Part shown: piece after piece, positions 50,568-59,633 of the stretch
Position numbering within the stretch: position 1 is the first letter of the stretch
Layout: the number at the start of each line of letters is the position of its first letter
Assembly (NCBI GenBank): GCA_031392945.1
Contig: JANMVT010000195.1
Span: 34,924-98,923 of the forward strand
Length of the DNA: 64,000 nt
Source of the DNA: JANYCG01 sp031392945
Lineage (GTDB): Bacteria; Pseudomonadota; Gammaproteobacteria; Burkholderiales; Burkholderiaceae_C
Reading direction: 5' to 3'
Translations under genes and position numbers: made by a program
Notes under the pieces: model-generated
The model's database searches: none
Seen by the model: the letters and a program-made list of their open reading frames with translations, nothing else
What the model was told of the DNA's origin: nothing

Positions 50568-52241
50568 ATGAGCCTCAGGCGGATTGTCCTTCGGGATTTT
50601 GTGATCGTCGGCGAGCTCGATCTCGATCTGTCCGGCGGCTTCACGGTGTTGACAGGGGAAACGGGCGCGGGCAAATCGATCTTGATCGACGCCCTGCAAC
50701 TGGTCACGGGCGCGCGCGCGGACGCGGGCGTCATACGTGAAGGCGCGGGCCGCACCGATGTCAGCGCCGAGTTCGATACAACCGCCGTGCTGGACGCCTG
50801 GCTGGAAGACGCCGGGTTTAACGTGGCCGGGGCGGCCGGGGCAGACGCGGGCGACGGCCTGCTGCTACGCCGCACGGTGGATCTCTCGGGCAAGAGCCGG
50901 GCCTGGATCAATGGCAGCCCCGCCACCGCCACCCAATTGCGCGGGCTGGGCGAGCAGTTGCTTGACATCCATGGCCAGCACGCCTGGCAAAGCCTGACCC
51001 GGCCGGACGCCGTGCGCAGCCTGCTCGACGCGTATGCCAAGGTCAACACCACCGCCCTGGGCGCGCTTTGGCAACAATGGCGCCAAGCGCAAACAGCATT
51101 GGGCGACGCGCTTGCGGCGCAAGATTCGCTGCAACGCGAACGCGAGCGCCTGGCCTGGCAGATTGGCGAGGTGGACAAACTCGCGCCCAAACCCGGCGAG
51201 TGGGACGGGCTCAACCTGGAGCACAGCCGTTTGTCCAACGCGCAGGCCTTGCTGGACGGTGCGCAAGGTGCCTTGCAGGCGCTCGACGACGAAGAGGCCA
51301 GCGCCTTGCGCGGCATCAACAGCGCACTGGCAATGCTGCAACTTCAGGAGCATATTGAGCCTTATTTCAAAGGGTTAAGCGAGGTTTTAAGCTCCACTGT
51401 GGCGCAAATCGAAGACACCGCCCACGCGCTGCGGATGTACCTGCGCAAGACCGATCTGGATCCACAGCGCCTGGGCGAGCTCGACGGGCGCCTGGCGTTG
51501 TGGATGTCGCTGGCACGGCGTTACAAACGCGCGCCGGCCGATCTGGCGGAGCTGCTGCAAAACTGGCGCGACGAGCTCACCCGGCTGGAAGCCGGTTCGG
51601 ACCTGCAGGCGCTTGAGGCCGCGCAGGCGAAAACACAGGCCGCTTACATGGCCGAGGCCGGGGCGGTTTCCAAAGCCCGCGCCAAGGCCGCGCCGCTGCT
51701 GGCCAAATCCGTCACGCAAGCGATGCAAGGCTTGGGGATGCAGGGCGGCGTGTTTGAAGTGGCGCTGCAAAAATCCGCCCAGCCGATGCAAAGCGGGCTG
51801 GAAGACGTGGCTTTCTTTGTGGCAGGCCATGCCGGCAGCACGCCCAGGCCGGTCAACAAAGTGGCGTCGGGCGGCGAGTTGTCGCGCATGGCGCTGGCCA
51901 TCGCGGTCACCACCAGCCAGTTGGGCACGGCGCAAACCCTGATTTTTGACGAGGTGGACGCCGGCGTCGGCGGCGCGGTGGCTGAAACCGTGGGGCGCCT
52001 GATGAAGCAGCTTGGCATGGACCGCCAGGTGCTGGCGGTCACCCATTTGCCCCAGGTCGCCGCTTGCGCAGACCACCATCTGGTGGTGTCCAAGGCCTTG
52101 CAGGATGGCGCAACCTTGAGCCAGGTCGCCGGCGCGCTGGGAGAACAGCGTGTGGCCGAAATCGCCCGCATGCTGGGCGGCGCCCGCCTGCTGGGCGCCA
52201 CGCTGGCCCACGCCAAGGAAATGCTGGCGTCAAGAAACTAA
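50568..52241 (+). CDS. recN: DNA repair protein RecN
   Basis: 557 residues from ATG 50568. Walker A GETGAGKS near the N-terminus, long coiled-coil region (about 170-370), and the C-terminal ABC part with VASGGELSRMALAI and LIFDEVDAGVGG. RecN is an SMC-like ATPase for double-strand break repair. The 157-bp gap after nadK holds a CCGGGC/GCCCGG hairpin (50470-50493) without T-run. Confidence 0.95.
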   Translation: MSLRRIVLRDFVIVGELDLDLSGGFTVLTGETGAGKSILIDALQLVTGARADAGVIREGAGRTDVSAEFDTTAVLDAWLEDAGFNVAGAAGADAGDGLLLRRTVDLSGKSRAWINGSPATATQLRGLGEQLLDIHGQHAWQSLTRPDAVRSLLDAYAKVNTTALGALWQQWRQAQTALGDALAAQDSLQRERERLAWQIGEVDKLAPKPGEWDGLNLEHSRLSNAQALLDGAQGALQALDDEEASALRGINSALAMLQLQEHIEPYFKGLSEVLSSTVAQIEDTAHALRMYLRKTDLDPQRLGELDGRLALWMSLARRYKRAPADLAELLQNWRDELTRLEAGSDLQALEAAQAKTQAAYMAEAGAVSKARAKAAPLLAKSVTQAMQGLGMQGGVFEVALQKSAQPMQSGLEDVAFFVAGHAGSTPRPVNKVASGGELSRMALAIAVTTSQLGTAQTLIFDEVDAGVGGAVAETVGRLMKQLGMDRQVLAVTHLPQVAACADHHLVVSKALQDGATLSQVAGALGEQRVAEIARMLGGARLLGATLAHAKEMLASRN

Positions 52242-52251
52242 AGCCGTGGCA

Positions 52252-53184
52252 ATGGAATCCAACGCGCCCATCATGGAAATCGTATTGATCACCGGCATGT
52301 CCGGCTCCGGCAAATCCGTGGCCCTGCACGCACTGGAAGACGCCGGCTACTACTGCGTGGACAACCTGCCGCCGGAGTTGCTGGTGCAGTTTGTTCTGCT
52401 GGAGCAGGAGCAACACGCCAGCCGCCTGGCCATCGCCATGGACGTGCGCAGCGCCACCTCCCTGCCGATCGTGCCCGAGCAGCTCAAGGCGCTGCGGAAA
52501 AAAGGCATCGTGGTCAAGCCCCTGTTTCTCGATGCGACGACGGGCACCCTGGTGCGCCGTTATTCCGAGTCCAGGCGCAAACACCCTTTGTCGCAGAACG
52601 AAACCCGGCCCGCCGCCACGGACGGGCGGCGTGCCCTGGTCGACGCCATCGAGCTTGAGCGCGAACTCCTGGCCGACCTGCGCGAGCAGGCGCATGTGAT
52701 CGACACCAGCATCATCCGGCCTTCGCAATTGCAGGGTTATGTCAAATCGCTGATCTCGGCGCCGCCCGGGCAGTTGACCCTGGCCTTTGAGTCATTCGCC
52801 TACAAACGCGGCGTGCCCACGGACGCCGACTTCGTGTTCGATGTGCGCATGTTGCCCAACCCGCACTATGACCCCGATTTGCGCGCCCTGACGGGCCGGG
52901 ACGACGCAGTGGCGGACTACTTGCAGCAACAACCCGAAGTGGGCGAAATGCTGCGCCAGATCGACGCGTTTTTGTCCTATTGGCTCGATGCCCTGGCGCG
53001 CGACCACCGCAGTTATGTCACGGTGGCCATCGGCTGCACCGGCGGCCAGCACCGCTCGGTTTACATCGTTGAACAACTGGCCGAAAGTTTCGCCGGCAAA
53101 TGGGCCACGCTCAAGCGCCACCGCGAGCTTGACGCCCTGCCCGGCCGTTTCGCCCCCACCTCAACCGGCTGGCTGCCCACCTGA
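52252..53184 (+). CDS. rapZ: RNase adapter protein RapZ
   Basis: 310 residues from ATG 52252 (ATG 52273 possible). Walker A GMSGSGKSVALHALEDAGYYCVDNL-type start (residues about 14-36), then PGQLTLAFESFAYKRGVPTD ADFVFDVR and IGCTGGQHRSVYIVEQL. RapZ binds GlmZ RNA and directs RNase E in E. coli; it lies next to recN here. It overlaps mutY tail-to-tail by 24 nt. Confidence 0.94.
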   Translation: MESNAPIMEIVLITGMSGSGKSVALHALEDAGYYCVDNLPPELLVQFVLLEQEQHASRLAIAMDVRSATSLPIVPEQLKALRKKGIVVKPLFLDATTGTLVRRYSESRRKHPLSQNETRPAATDGRRALVDAIELERELLADLREQAHVIDTSIIRPSQLQGYVKSLISAPPGQLTLAFESFAYKRGVPTDADFVFDVRMLPNPHYDPDLRALTGRDDAVADYLQQQPEVGEMLRQIDAFLSYWLDALARDHRSYVTVAIGCTGGQHRSVYIVEQLAESFAGKWATLKRHRELDALPGRFAPTSTGWLPT

Positions 53185-54219
53185 GAGCAGTTTTCTGACT
53201 GGCGCAGGCAGGCCCAGCAGCGGCCATTGCCGGGCCGAAAACCATTGGCCGTCGAGCTTGGCCAACGCCGCCGCCCCGGGCTGCAAACATACCGCGTGCA
53301 AATGCAGGTCTTTGTGGGTCAATACATGTTTGATGGCTGCCTGGTCCTGCAAGGCGGCCCGAAGCCGGGGCGGCACCGCCTGATCCAGCGCCTCGCGGCT
53401 GTCAAACAAGGCGAAACAGTACAGGCCGGCCCAGACGCCCGGCGTTGGCCGCCGGCTCAGCAGAACTGACCCGTCTTTGGTTTGCGCCCACAACAGCCAA
53501 AGGGATTGCGCGCTGCGTTTGAGCTTGCGGGATTTGACCGGGTATTTTTCGGGCTCATTGCGCAGTCTGCCCACACACAGGCCGACCAGCGGGCATTGGC
53601 CGCAAAGCGGCTTTTTGGCCAGGCATACGGTAGCGCCCAAATCCATCATGCCCTGGGTGTAGGGCTGCATGGTTTTGCCCAGGTCGCGCCGGGGCAGAAG
53701 CGCCGCAGCCTCGGCCCAAAGTTCGCGCTCATTGGCCGCAGCGGCGAGGTCGGCATCAAAACCGAGAACCCGTGTCAACACGCGTTTGACATTGCCATCC
53801 AATATGGCAACCCGTTCGCTGAAACACAAGGCGGCGATCGCCCCCGCCGTGGACCGGCCTATGCCGGGCAAGGTCTGCAAGGCCTGGGCATTGTCCGGGA
53901 ATATGCCGCCATGCGCGCCCGCCACCTGCCTGGCGCAGGCGTGCAGATTGCGCGCCCGGCTGTAATAACCCAGACCGCTCCACAGGCCCAGCACGTCGTC
54001 CAGGCTGGCTGCGGCCAGGCTGCGGACATCCGGAAAGCGGCGCAGAAAACGCGCAAAATAATCCAGCACGGTGACCACCTGCGTCTGTTGCAGCATGATC
54101 TCGGACAACCAGACGCGGTAAGGGTCACGGGTGTTTTGCCAGGGCAGGTCGTGCCGGCCATGTTCGGCCTGCCAGCGCACGACGCGCGCCGCCAAATCAG
54201 GCTTGGCCGCCGCCCTCAC
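53161..54219 (-). CDS. mutY: A/G-specific adenine glycosylase MutY
   Basis: 352 residues from GTG 54219, overlapping the dynamin-like stop (GTGA). Catalytic SEIMLQQTQVVTV, HhH motif LPGIGRSTAGAI, [4Fe-4S] ligands CLAKKPLCGQCPLVGLC (C-x6-C-x2-C-x5-C), and a C-terminal MutT-like domain (VLLSRRPTPGVWAGLYCF). It removes A opposite 8-oxoG. Partner MutM lies nearby. Confidence 0.95.
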   Translation of the reverse strand: MRAAAKPDLAARVVRWQAEHGRHDLPWQNTRDPYRVWLSEIMLQQTQVVTVLDYFARFLRRFPDVRSLAAASLDDVLGLWSGLGYYSRARNLHACARQVAGAHGGIFPDNAQALQTLPGIGRSTAGAIAALCFSERVAILDGNVKRVLTRVLGFDADLAAAANERELWAEAAALLPRRDLGKTMQPYTQGMMDLGATVCLAKKPLCGQCPLVGLCVGRLRNEPEKYPVKSRKLKRSAQSLWLLWAQTKDGSVLLSRRPTPGVWAGLYCFALFDSREALDQAVPPRLRAALQDQAAIKHVLTHKDLHLHAVCLQPGAAALAKLDGQWFSARQWPLLGLPAPVRKLLSGGQPAG

Positions 54220-56213
54220 GCTCTTTTGAGCGCCACCGCCTTGGCATTGGTCTTGGCCTCGGCTTTTTGGCTTTTTTTGGCGGGAGCCGGCGCCTCGTTG
54301 GAGTCGATCAGGTAAGTTGTCAATTCCACCAGTTTGAGGTCGAGCAAGTCCAGCCCGGCCTCCTGGGCCTGGATTTCGCTGATCCGGTCGTTCAGGCCGC
54401 CGGTGGCCTGCTGGATTCTGTCGATGGCTTCGATGCGCCGCGTGAAGGTGCGGCGGCGCTCGCGCAACTGCGCGTCAAGTTGCGAAGCGGCGGATTTGCT
54501 CCACATTTCCACGTCGCCCAAAGCGGTTTCGTGGATGGCGCGCAAGCGTGTCGCCAGGGCCCGCACCAGGCGGTCGGCGAACTCGGTTTGCGCCAGCCTG
54601 AAAGCGTTGCCGATGCCCAGGTACTGTAGATGGCTTTGCTCAACCAGATCCAGCCCCTGCAAGTACGGCGCCATGGGCGGCTCGGCGGGCACCTGGAGCG
54701 AAAAGCCGTGCTCGGCGTTGAGCTGGCGGAAGGACGCGCCCAGCATCGACTGGATTTCAGCCATCAGCGCCTGCACCTGTTTCAAGTTGGCGCGCAGGCG
54801 GCCGAAGGTCTCGCCATAGGCCTTTTTAACGCCCAGTTTGAGCCCTTTTTGCTGCAGGGCGTCAGTCAGCTGGTTCATCTCTTTCTTCAAGGCCTGCGGG
54901 CCCAGAATCGCGAACACGTCACGCAGCAGCTTGAGGTGCACCGACCGCACGGCATGGATTCTGGCGCCGCCCAGGTCGAATTCAGTCTGCTCCTGCGAAA
55001 TGCGCAGGCGCATGTGCTTGATGACGGTGGCGTTCTTGCCCTGCAAGCCGGTAAGCTCGATCGACTGTTCGGCCAGATCGCGCCGGCGGATGTTGATGAC
55101 GCGCCCGGTCTCCGCTCGAAGGTCGGTGATGGTGTTGGCCACCGCTGCACCCAGGATTTTGTGGCGCTGGTCCATGATGCTCGTGCCGAGGGCCGCTTCA
55201 AGCGCAGGCAGGCAACTCCTGGCCAGCAGTTCGGGGTCGTTGGTGACCTTGCCGACCAGGCCTTTGTGCGCAGACACCGGGATCACCTGCGCCACCGGAA
55301 TGCCGAGAATCTCGGCCGTGTTCGCGCATTGCCGGTCGATCTGCGCCTGCATTTGCTCAGGCGTGCTCAGCGCGTCCCACAGGGTGTCGATTTTATTGAG
55401 TACCACCAGGCGGGCGTTGGCTTGGCTGGGCTCGGTGATCAGATGCTCACGCCAGATCGAGAGATCGGACTTGGTGACGCCGGTGTCGGCGCCCAGGATG
55501 AAAATCACCGCCTGCGCCTGGGGGATCAGGCTGACGGTCAACTCCGGCTCGGCGCCGATCGCGTTGAGCCCCGGCGTGTCGAGGATGACCAGGCCCTGTT
55601 TGAGCAGCGGGTGCGCGATATTGATCAGGGCGTGGCGCCATTTGGGAATCTCCACCATGCCTTTGGCGTCGACTATCGGGTTGTCCTGGGGCGACTGGCT
55701 GTGCCAAAACCCCAATGCCCTGGCCTCGTCCGGCGTCACCCGGCGCGTCTCGGCGACTTTTTCAAGGGCCAGCGCCAACTGTTTGGGGTCGTTCACATCC
55801 AGGTCGATGCGCGTCCATTTTTCTGGCACCTGGCGCCATTCCATCAGGGCCTGCGGCTTCAGGCGGGTCTCGATGGGCAGCAGGCGCAAACACGGCGGCA
55901 CGTCGGCGTCATAACCCATTTCGGTCGGGCACATGGTGGTACGCCCGGCGCTGGCGGGCATGATGCGCCGGCCGTAACCGGCAAAGAAGATGGCATTGAT
56001 CATCTCCGACTTGCCGCGCGAAAACTCGGCCACAAAGGCCACCATCACCTTGTCGGAGCGCACCTGGATTTCAAGCCGCTTGAGCCGCTCTTCGACCGCC
56101 GCGTCAAGCAACTCGTGATCTTTCATCCACTCGGCCAGCAATTTCAGGCGCAGGGCGAACTCACGCCGCCAGGCGCCGTGCTGATCAAACTGTTCGTTAA
56201 ATGATGTAGTCAA
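54216..56213 (-). CDS. Dynamin-like GTPase
   Basis: 665 residues. GTPase motifs: G1 AEFSRGKSEMINAI, switch region SAGRTTMCPTEM, G3 DTPGLNAIG, G4 VLNKIDTLWD. A helical C-terminal half (LKLLRDVFAILGPQALKKEM) and a Lys/Ala-rich end (KSQKAEAKTNAKAVALKRA) follow. Bacterial dynamin-like proteins act on membranes. It shares a 4-nt overlap with mutY and lies between the two oxidative-DNA-damage glycosylases, so co-transcription with mutY is likely. Confidence 0.88.
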   Translation of the reverse strand: MTTSFNEQFDQHGAWRREFALRLKLLAEWMKDHELLDAAVEERLKRLEIQVRSDKVMVAFVAEFSRGKSEMINAIFFAGYGRRIMPASAGRTTMCPTEMGYDADVPPCLRLLPIETRLKPQALMEWRQVPEKWTRIDLDVNDPKQLALALEKVAETRRVTPDEARALGFWHSQSPQDNPIVDAKGMVEIPKWRHALINIAHPLLKQGLVILDTPGLNAIGAEPELTVSLIPQAQAVIFILGADTGVTKSDLSIWREHLITEPSQANARLVVLNKIDTLWDALSTPEQMQAQIDRQCANTAEILGIPVAQVIPVSAHKGLVGKVTNDPELLARSCLPALEAALGTSIMDQRHKILGAAVANTITDLRAETGRVINIRRRDLAEQSIELTGLQGKNATVIKHMRLRISQEQTEFDLGGARIHAVRSVHLKLLRDVFAILGPQALKKEMNQLTDALQQKGLKLGVKKAYGETFGRLRANLKQVQALMAEIQSMLGASFRQLNAEHGFSLQVPAEPPMAPYLQGLDLVEQSHLQYLGIGNAFRLAQTEFADRLVRALATRLRAIHETALGDVEMWSKSAASQLDAQLRERRRTFTRRIEAIDRIQQATGGLNDRISEIQAQEAGLDLLDLKLVELTTYLIDSNEAPAPAKKSQKAEAKTNAKAVALKRA

Positions 56214-56285
56214 AGTATTCCCGGCATTCCCGCACTGGCTTGCAATATGGTAGCACCGAGAGCAAGGCGGCCTGCCAGGATTTCG

Positions 56286-57101
56286 TCACCTTTTCTGGCA
56301 ATTGGGACAGAAAAACGTGGATCGCTGCCCCTGGCGGATGGCTTTGACGGGCCGGGCGCAAACCTTGCAGGGCAGGCCCGTCCGCCCATAAACCATGGCT
56401 TCAAGCTGGAAATGCCCGGCTTCGCCATGGGCGTTCGAGAAATCGCGCAGGGTGCTGCCACCCTGCTCGACGGCGCGCGCCAGCACTTGCTGGATGGCCG
56501 CGCGCAACCTGGCCGCGCGCAGCCGGCTGAGGCTGCTGGCCCGCGTTGTGGGGCGGATGCCTGCAAGAAACAGCGCCTCGGACGCGTAAATATTGCCTAC
56601 GCCCACCACCAGATCGCCCGCCAGCAAGACCTGCTTGATCGCCGACGCGCGGGTTTTCAAAGCAGCGTGAAAAACGCCAGGGTCGAAGTCATCCGACAGT
56701 GGCTCCACGCCCAATTTACCCAGCAGTTTCTGCGCGACGGCGGCGTCCTCCTGCGGCGAATAAACCACGGCGCCAAAGCGGCGCGGGTCGTTCAGGCGCA
56801 GCGTGCCCTGGCTTGTGGCCATTTCAAAATGGTCATGCGCGCCCGGCGCCGCCAGGCCGTGTCCGAACGTCAGGCTGCCGGACATGCCCAGATGCACCAG
56901 CAACAAGCCCTGGTCAAGATCGATCAGCAAATACTTGCCCCTGCGGCGCACCGAGAGCACGTGGCGCCCCGACAAGCCGGCCGGCGGGCAACCCAGCGGC
57001 CAGCGCAGGGCTTTGCCCATGCGGACAGACAAGACGCGCGCGCCCCGGATGCGCTCCACAAAGCTTAAGCGCGTGACTTCGACTTCGGGCAGTTCAGGCA
57101 T
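56286..57101 (-). CDS. mutM: Formamidopyrimidine-DNA glycosylase MutM (Fpg)
   Basis: 271 residues. Catalytic Pro2-Glu3 in MPELPEVEVT, RRFGAV and NIYASEALFLAGI, and the C-terminal zinc finger CKVCARPVKAIRQGQRSTFFCPNC (two C-x2-C pairs). Removes 8-oxoG and Fapy; works with MutY two genes away. Confidence 0.96.
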   Translation of the reverse strand: MPELPEVEVTRLSFVERIRGARVLSVRMGKALRWPLGCPPAGLSGRHVLSVRRRGKYLLIDLDQGLLLVHLGMSGSLTFGHGLAAPGAHDHFEMATSQGTLRLNDPRRFGAVVYSPQEDAAVAQKLLGKLGVEPLSDDFDPGVFHAALKTRASAIKQVLLAGDLVVGVGNIYASEALFLAGIRPTTRASSLSRLRAARLRAAIQQVLARAVEQGGSTLRDFSNAHGEAGHFQLEAMVYGRTGLPCKVCARPVKAIRQGQRSTFFCPNCQKR

Positions 57102-57160
57102 TTGGAATCCGGATTGGACAGGTCTGTGTGAATGGGCGCGGCATAGATTATTATGGATTC

Positions 57161-58999
57161 ATGTTTCCAATCCAAAGCTTCATGGCCCTGGGGCAATTTC
57201 GCACCTGTTCGCCGTCCGGCGACACCGCCGCCGCCCGGCTGCGCAACCGTTTCATTGCCCGGTTGGGCGCGGGTGTTTTGATATTCGCCGCTTCAGGCGT
57301 TTTCGCCCAAACCACGGGCAGCCAAGGGGCGGCGGCGGACACCACTGACAGCACGGCCAGCTCGGCCCTGGACAGCGATCTGTTTTACCAGCTCATGCTG
57401 GGCGAACTCAATGTGTTCGGGGGCGAGCCGGGCGCCGGTTATTCGCTCATCCTGGACGCGGCGCGCAAAACCAATGACGCCAAGCTGTACGAGCGCGCGG
57501 TCAATGTCGCCTTGCAGTCGCGCTCGGGCGAGCCCGCCTTGCAGGCCGCGCGGGCCTGGGCCAGGGCGCAGCCCGCGTCCCGCGAAGCCAACCGCTACGT
57601 CTTGCAGATCCTGGTCGGCTTGAACCGCATCGGCGAGACGCTGGAGCCGCTCAAGTTTGAGATCAACTCCGCCGCGCCCAAGGACCGCGTCGCCGAAATA
57701 TCGGCAATACCGCGCTTTTACGCGCGCGTGACCGATAAAAAACTGGCCGCCGGCGTGGTGGAACAGGCGCTGGGCGACTACCTGGCCAGCCCCGTTCTGG
57801 GCGCGCCGGCCTGGGTCACCCTGGGCCGCCTGCGGGTTGAGGCGGGCGACACCGCTGGCGTACTCGACGCCGCGCAGCGCGCCCAAGGCCTGGACGCCAA
57901 GTCGGATGGCGCCGCCTTGCTGGCCCTGAGCCTGATGGGCTCCAAAACGCCGCAGGCCGAGGCCATCGTGCGCAAGCACCTTGAAGGCGGCCCCCAAGTC
58001 GAAGTCCGCATGGGTTACGCCCGTGCCTTGCTGGACGCGCAGCGTTATCCGGAAGCCAGCGCCCAATTGCAAATGGTCACCGCCCAAAAGCCCGACCATC
58101 CCCAGGCCTGGCTGATTTTGGGCACGCTGGAACTACAGGACAAAAAGCCGCTGGCCGCTGAAAAATCATTCAAACGCCACGTCGAATTGGCGAAATCCAG
58201 CGCTGGCGCCAGCGCCAGCCCCGAGGTCAACCGCGGTCTGGTGCAGGCCTATCTGTCCCTTTCGCAAATCGCCGAACAGCGCAATGACCTGGCGCAGGCT
58301 GAAAGCTGGCTCAAGCAAATTGACAATTCCGATGACCTGGTCACGGCGCAGAGCCGGCGCGCCGCGATCCTGGCCAAACAGGGCAAGCTCGAAGAGGGCC
58401 GCAAGCTGATTCGCGGCCTGCCTGAGAAATCGCCCGCCGACGCGCGCCTGAAGCTGATGGCCGAGGTGCAGCTTTTGCGCGACAACAAACAGCTCAAGAC
58501 GGCTTACGAATTGCTGCTTGAAAACACCAAATCCGGCCCGCCGGACTACGACTTGCTCTACGACCAGGCCATGGTGGCCGAAAAGCTGGGCCAGCTTGAT
58601 GAAATGGAGCGCCTGTTGCGCCAGATCATCGCTGGCAAGCCGGAACACCAGCACGCTTACAACGCCTTGGGTTACTCACTGGCCGAGCGCAAAATCCGCC
58701 TGCCCGAGGCGCGCCAGTTGATCCTCAAGGCGCTTGAGTTCGCGCCCGACGACCCCTTCATCTCGGACAGCCTGGGCTGGCTGGAGTTTCGCAGCGGCAA
58801 CATGGCCGAAGCCCTGCGCATCCTGCAAACGGCTTTCCAGGCCAGGCCGGACGCCGAAATCGCCGCCCATCTTGGCGAAGTGTTGTGGGTCAGCGGCCAG
58901 CGCGACCAGGCGATGGCAATCTGGCGCGAAGGGGCTTCGCTCAACGCCGAGAATGAAACTTTGATGGAAACGCTTAAACGCCTGCGTGTGAAACTGTGA
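57161..58999 (+). CDS. Tetratricopeptide-repeat protein upstream of lolB
   Basis: 612 residues from ATG 57161. Signal segment (LGAGVLIFAASGVFA), then many TPR units, for example AWLILGTLELQDKKPLAAEKSF, AVEKLGQLDEMERLLRQII and ALGYSLAERKIRLPEARQLI. It overlaps lolB by 4 nt (GTGA). The gene order TPR - lolB - ispE is usual in Burkholderiales; the protein probably helps envelope lipoprotein handling, but this is not shown. Confidence 0.88.
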   Translation: MFPIQSFMALGQFRTCSPSGDTAAARLRNRFIARLGAGVLIFAASGVFAQTTGSQGAAADTTDSTASSALDSDLFYQLMLGELNVFGGEPGAGYSLILDAARKTNDAKLYERAVNVALQSRSGEPALQAARAWARAQPASREANRYVLQILVGLNRIGETLEPLKFEINSAAPKDRVAEISAIPRFYARVTDKKLAAGVVEQALGDYLASPVLGAPAWVTLGRLRVEAGDTAGVLDAAQRAQGLDAKSDGAALLALSLMGSKTPQAEAIVRKHLEGGPQVEVRMGYARALLDAQRYPEASAQLQMVTAQKPDHPQAWLILGTLELQDKKPLAAEKSFKRHVELAKSSAGASASPEVNRGLVQAYLSLSQIAEQRNDLAQAESWLKQIDNSDDLVTAQSRRAAILAKQGKLEEGRKLIRGLPEKSPADARLKLMAEVQLLRDNKQLKTAYELLLENTKSGPPDYDLLYDQAMVAEKLGQLDEMERLLRQIIAGKPEHQHAYNALGYSLAERKIRLPEARQLILKALEFAPDDPFISDSLGWLEFRSGNMAEALRILQTAFQARPDAEIAAHLGEVLWVSGQRDQAMAIWREGASLNAENETLMETLKRLRVKL

Positions 59000-59580
59000 C
59001 CCTGGCGAAATGGGGCGTTTGCGCCGCCCTGCCGTTTGCTATATTAATAATAGCTGGTTGTGCACATCCGACAAGGGGAAACGGCCAATTTGACCCCCAG
59101 GCCGGGCAAAAACCGGCTGCGTCGGCCCCGTCAGCGCCTGTGCCTGACCCTGTGCCATTGCCAGCCGTTTATCGGGGACGGCTGGCGCTCACCGTCGATG
59201 CCAACGCCGCGCAGGCCGCTGAGAGCGCGCGGGCGCAATCGTTCTCGGCCGCATTCGAGTTGAGCGGTAACCCGCAAACCGGCGAGCTGGCGCTGTTCAC
59301 GCCGCTGGGTGGCACCATCGCCGTCTTGAATTGGGCGCCTGCTGTGGCGCGGCTTCGGACCAACAACGAGGTGCGGGATTTTGATTCGCTCAGCGCCTTG
59401 CTCAAACACGCCACGGGCGCCGAAATCCCGGTGGCAGCGCTGTTCTCATGGCTGGCCGGTGACAAGGTGCCTGCAGAGGGCTGGCAGTTGGATTTGTCGC
59501 AGTTCGCCAGCGGGCGCCTGTTCGCCAAACGAAGCCTTCCTCTGCCACCGCTGGAACTTCGGGTGATCCTTGACAATTGA
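58996..59580 (+). CDS. lolB: Outer-membrane lipoprotein receptor LolB
   Basis: 194 residues from GTG 58996. Signal peptide ends in IIAGC (lipobox). The mature part RGRLALTVDA ... FSAAFELSGNPQTGELALFT PLGGTIAVLNW ... LSALLKHATGAEIPVAALFS WLAGD is the LolB barrel that takes lipoproteins from LolA and inserts them in the outer membrane. Codons 14-32 (FAILIIAGCAHPTRGNGQF) lie within a copy of the dispersed repeat, so the repeat supplies the lipobox. Confidence 0.9.
   Translation: MTLAKWGVCAALPFAILIIAGCAHPTRGNGQFDPQAGQKPAASAPSAPVPDPVPLPAVYRGRLALTVDANAAQAAESARAQSFSAAFELSGNPQTGELALFTPLGGTIAVLNWAPAVARLRTNNEVRDFDSLSALLKHATGAEIPVAALFSWLAGDKVPAEGWQLDLSQFASGRLFAKRSLPLPPLELRVILDN
59035..59092 (+). repeat. 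Dispersed ~60-bp repeat, copy 6, inside lolB
   Basis: TTTGCTATATTAATAATAGC head, TGGTTGTGCACATCC middle, GACAAGGGG tail and ACGGCCAATTTG end. It is translated in lolB as FAILIIAGCAHPTRGNGQF. Copy 7 (63379) reads FAILLIAVYTIPTRANAQN in the same frame. Confidence 0.75.
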
Positions 59581-59633
59581 CGGCTTGCCCGCCACAGCGC
59601 CACCAAGAACCGATTAGCTCCGCCGACCTCGCC

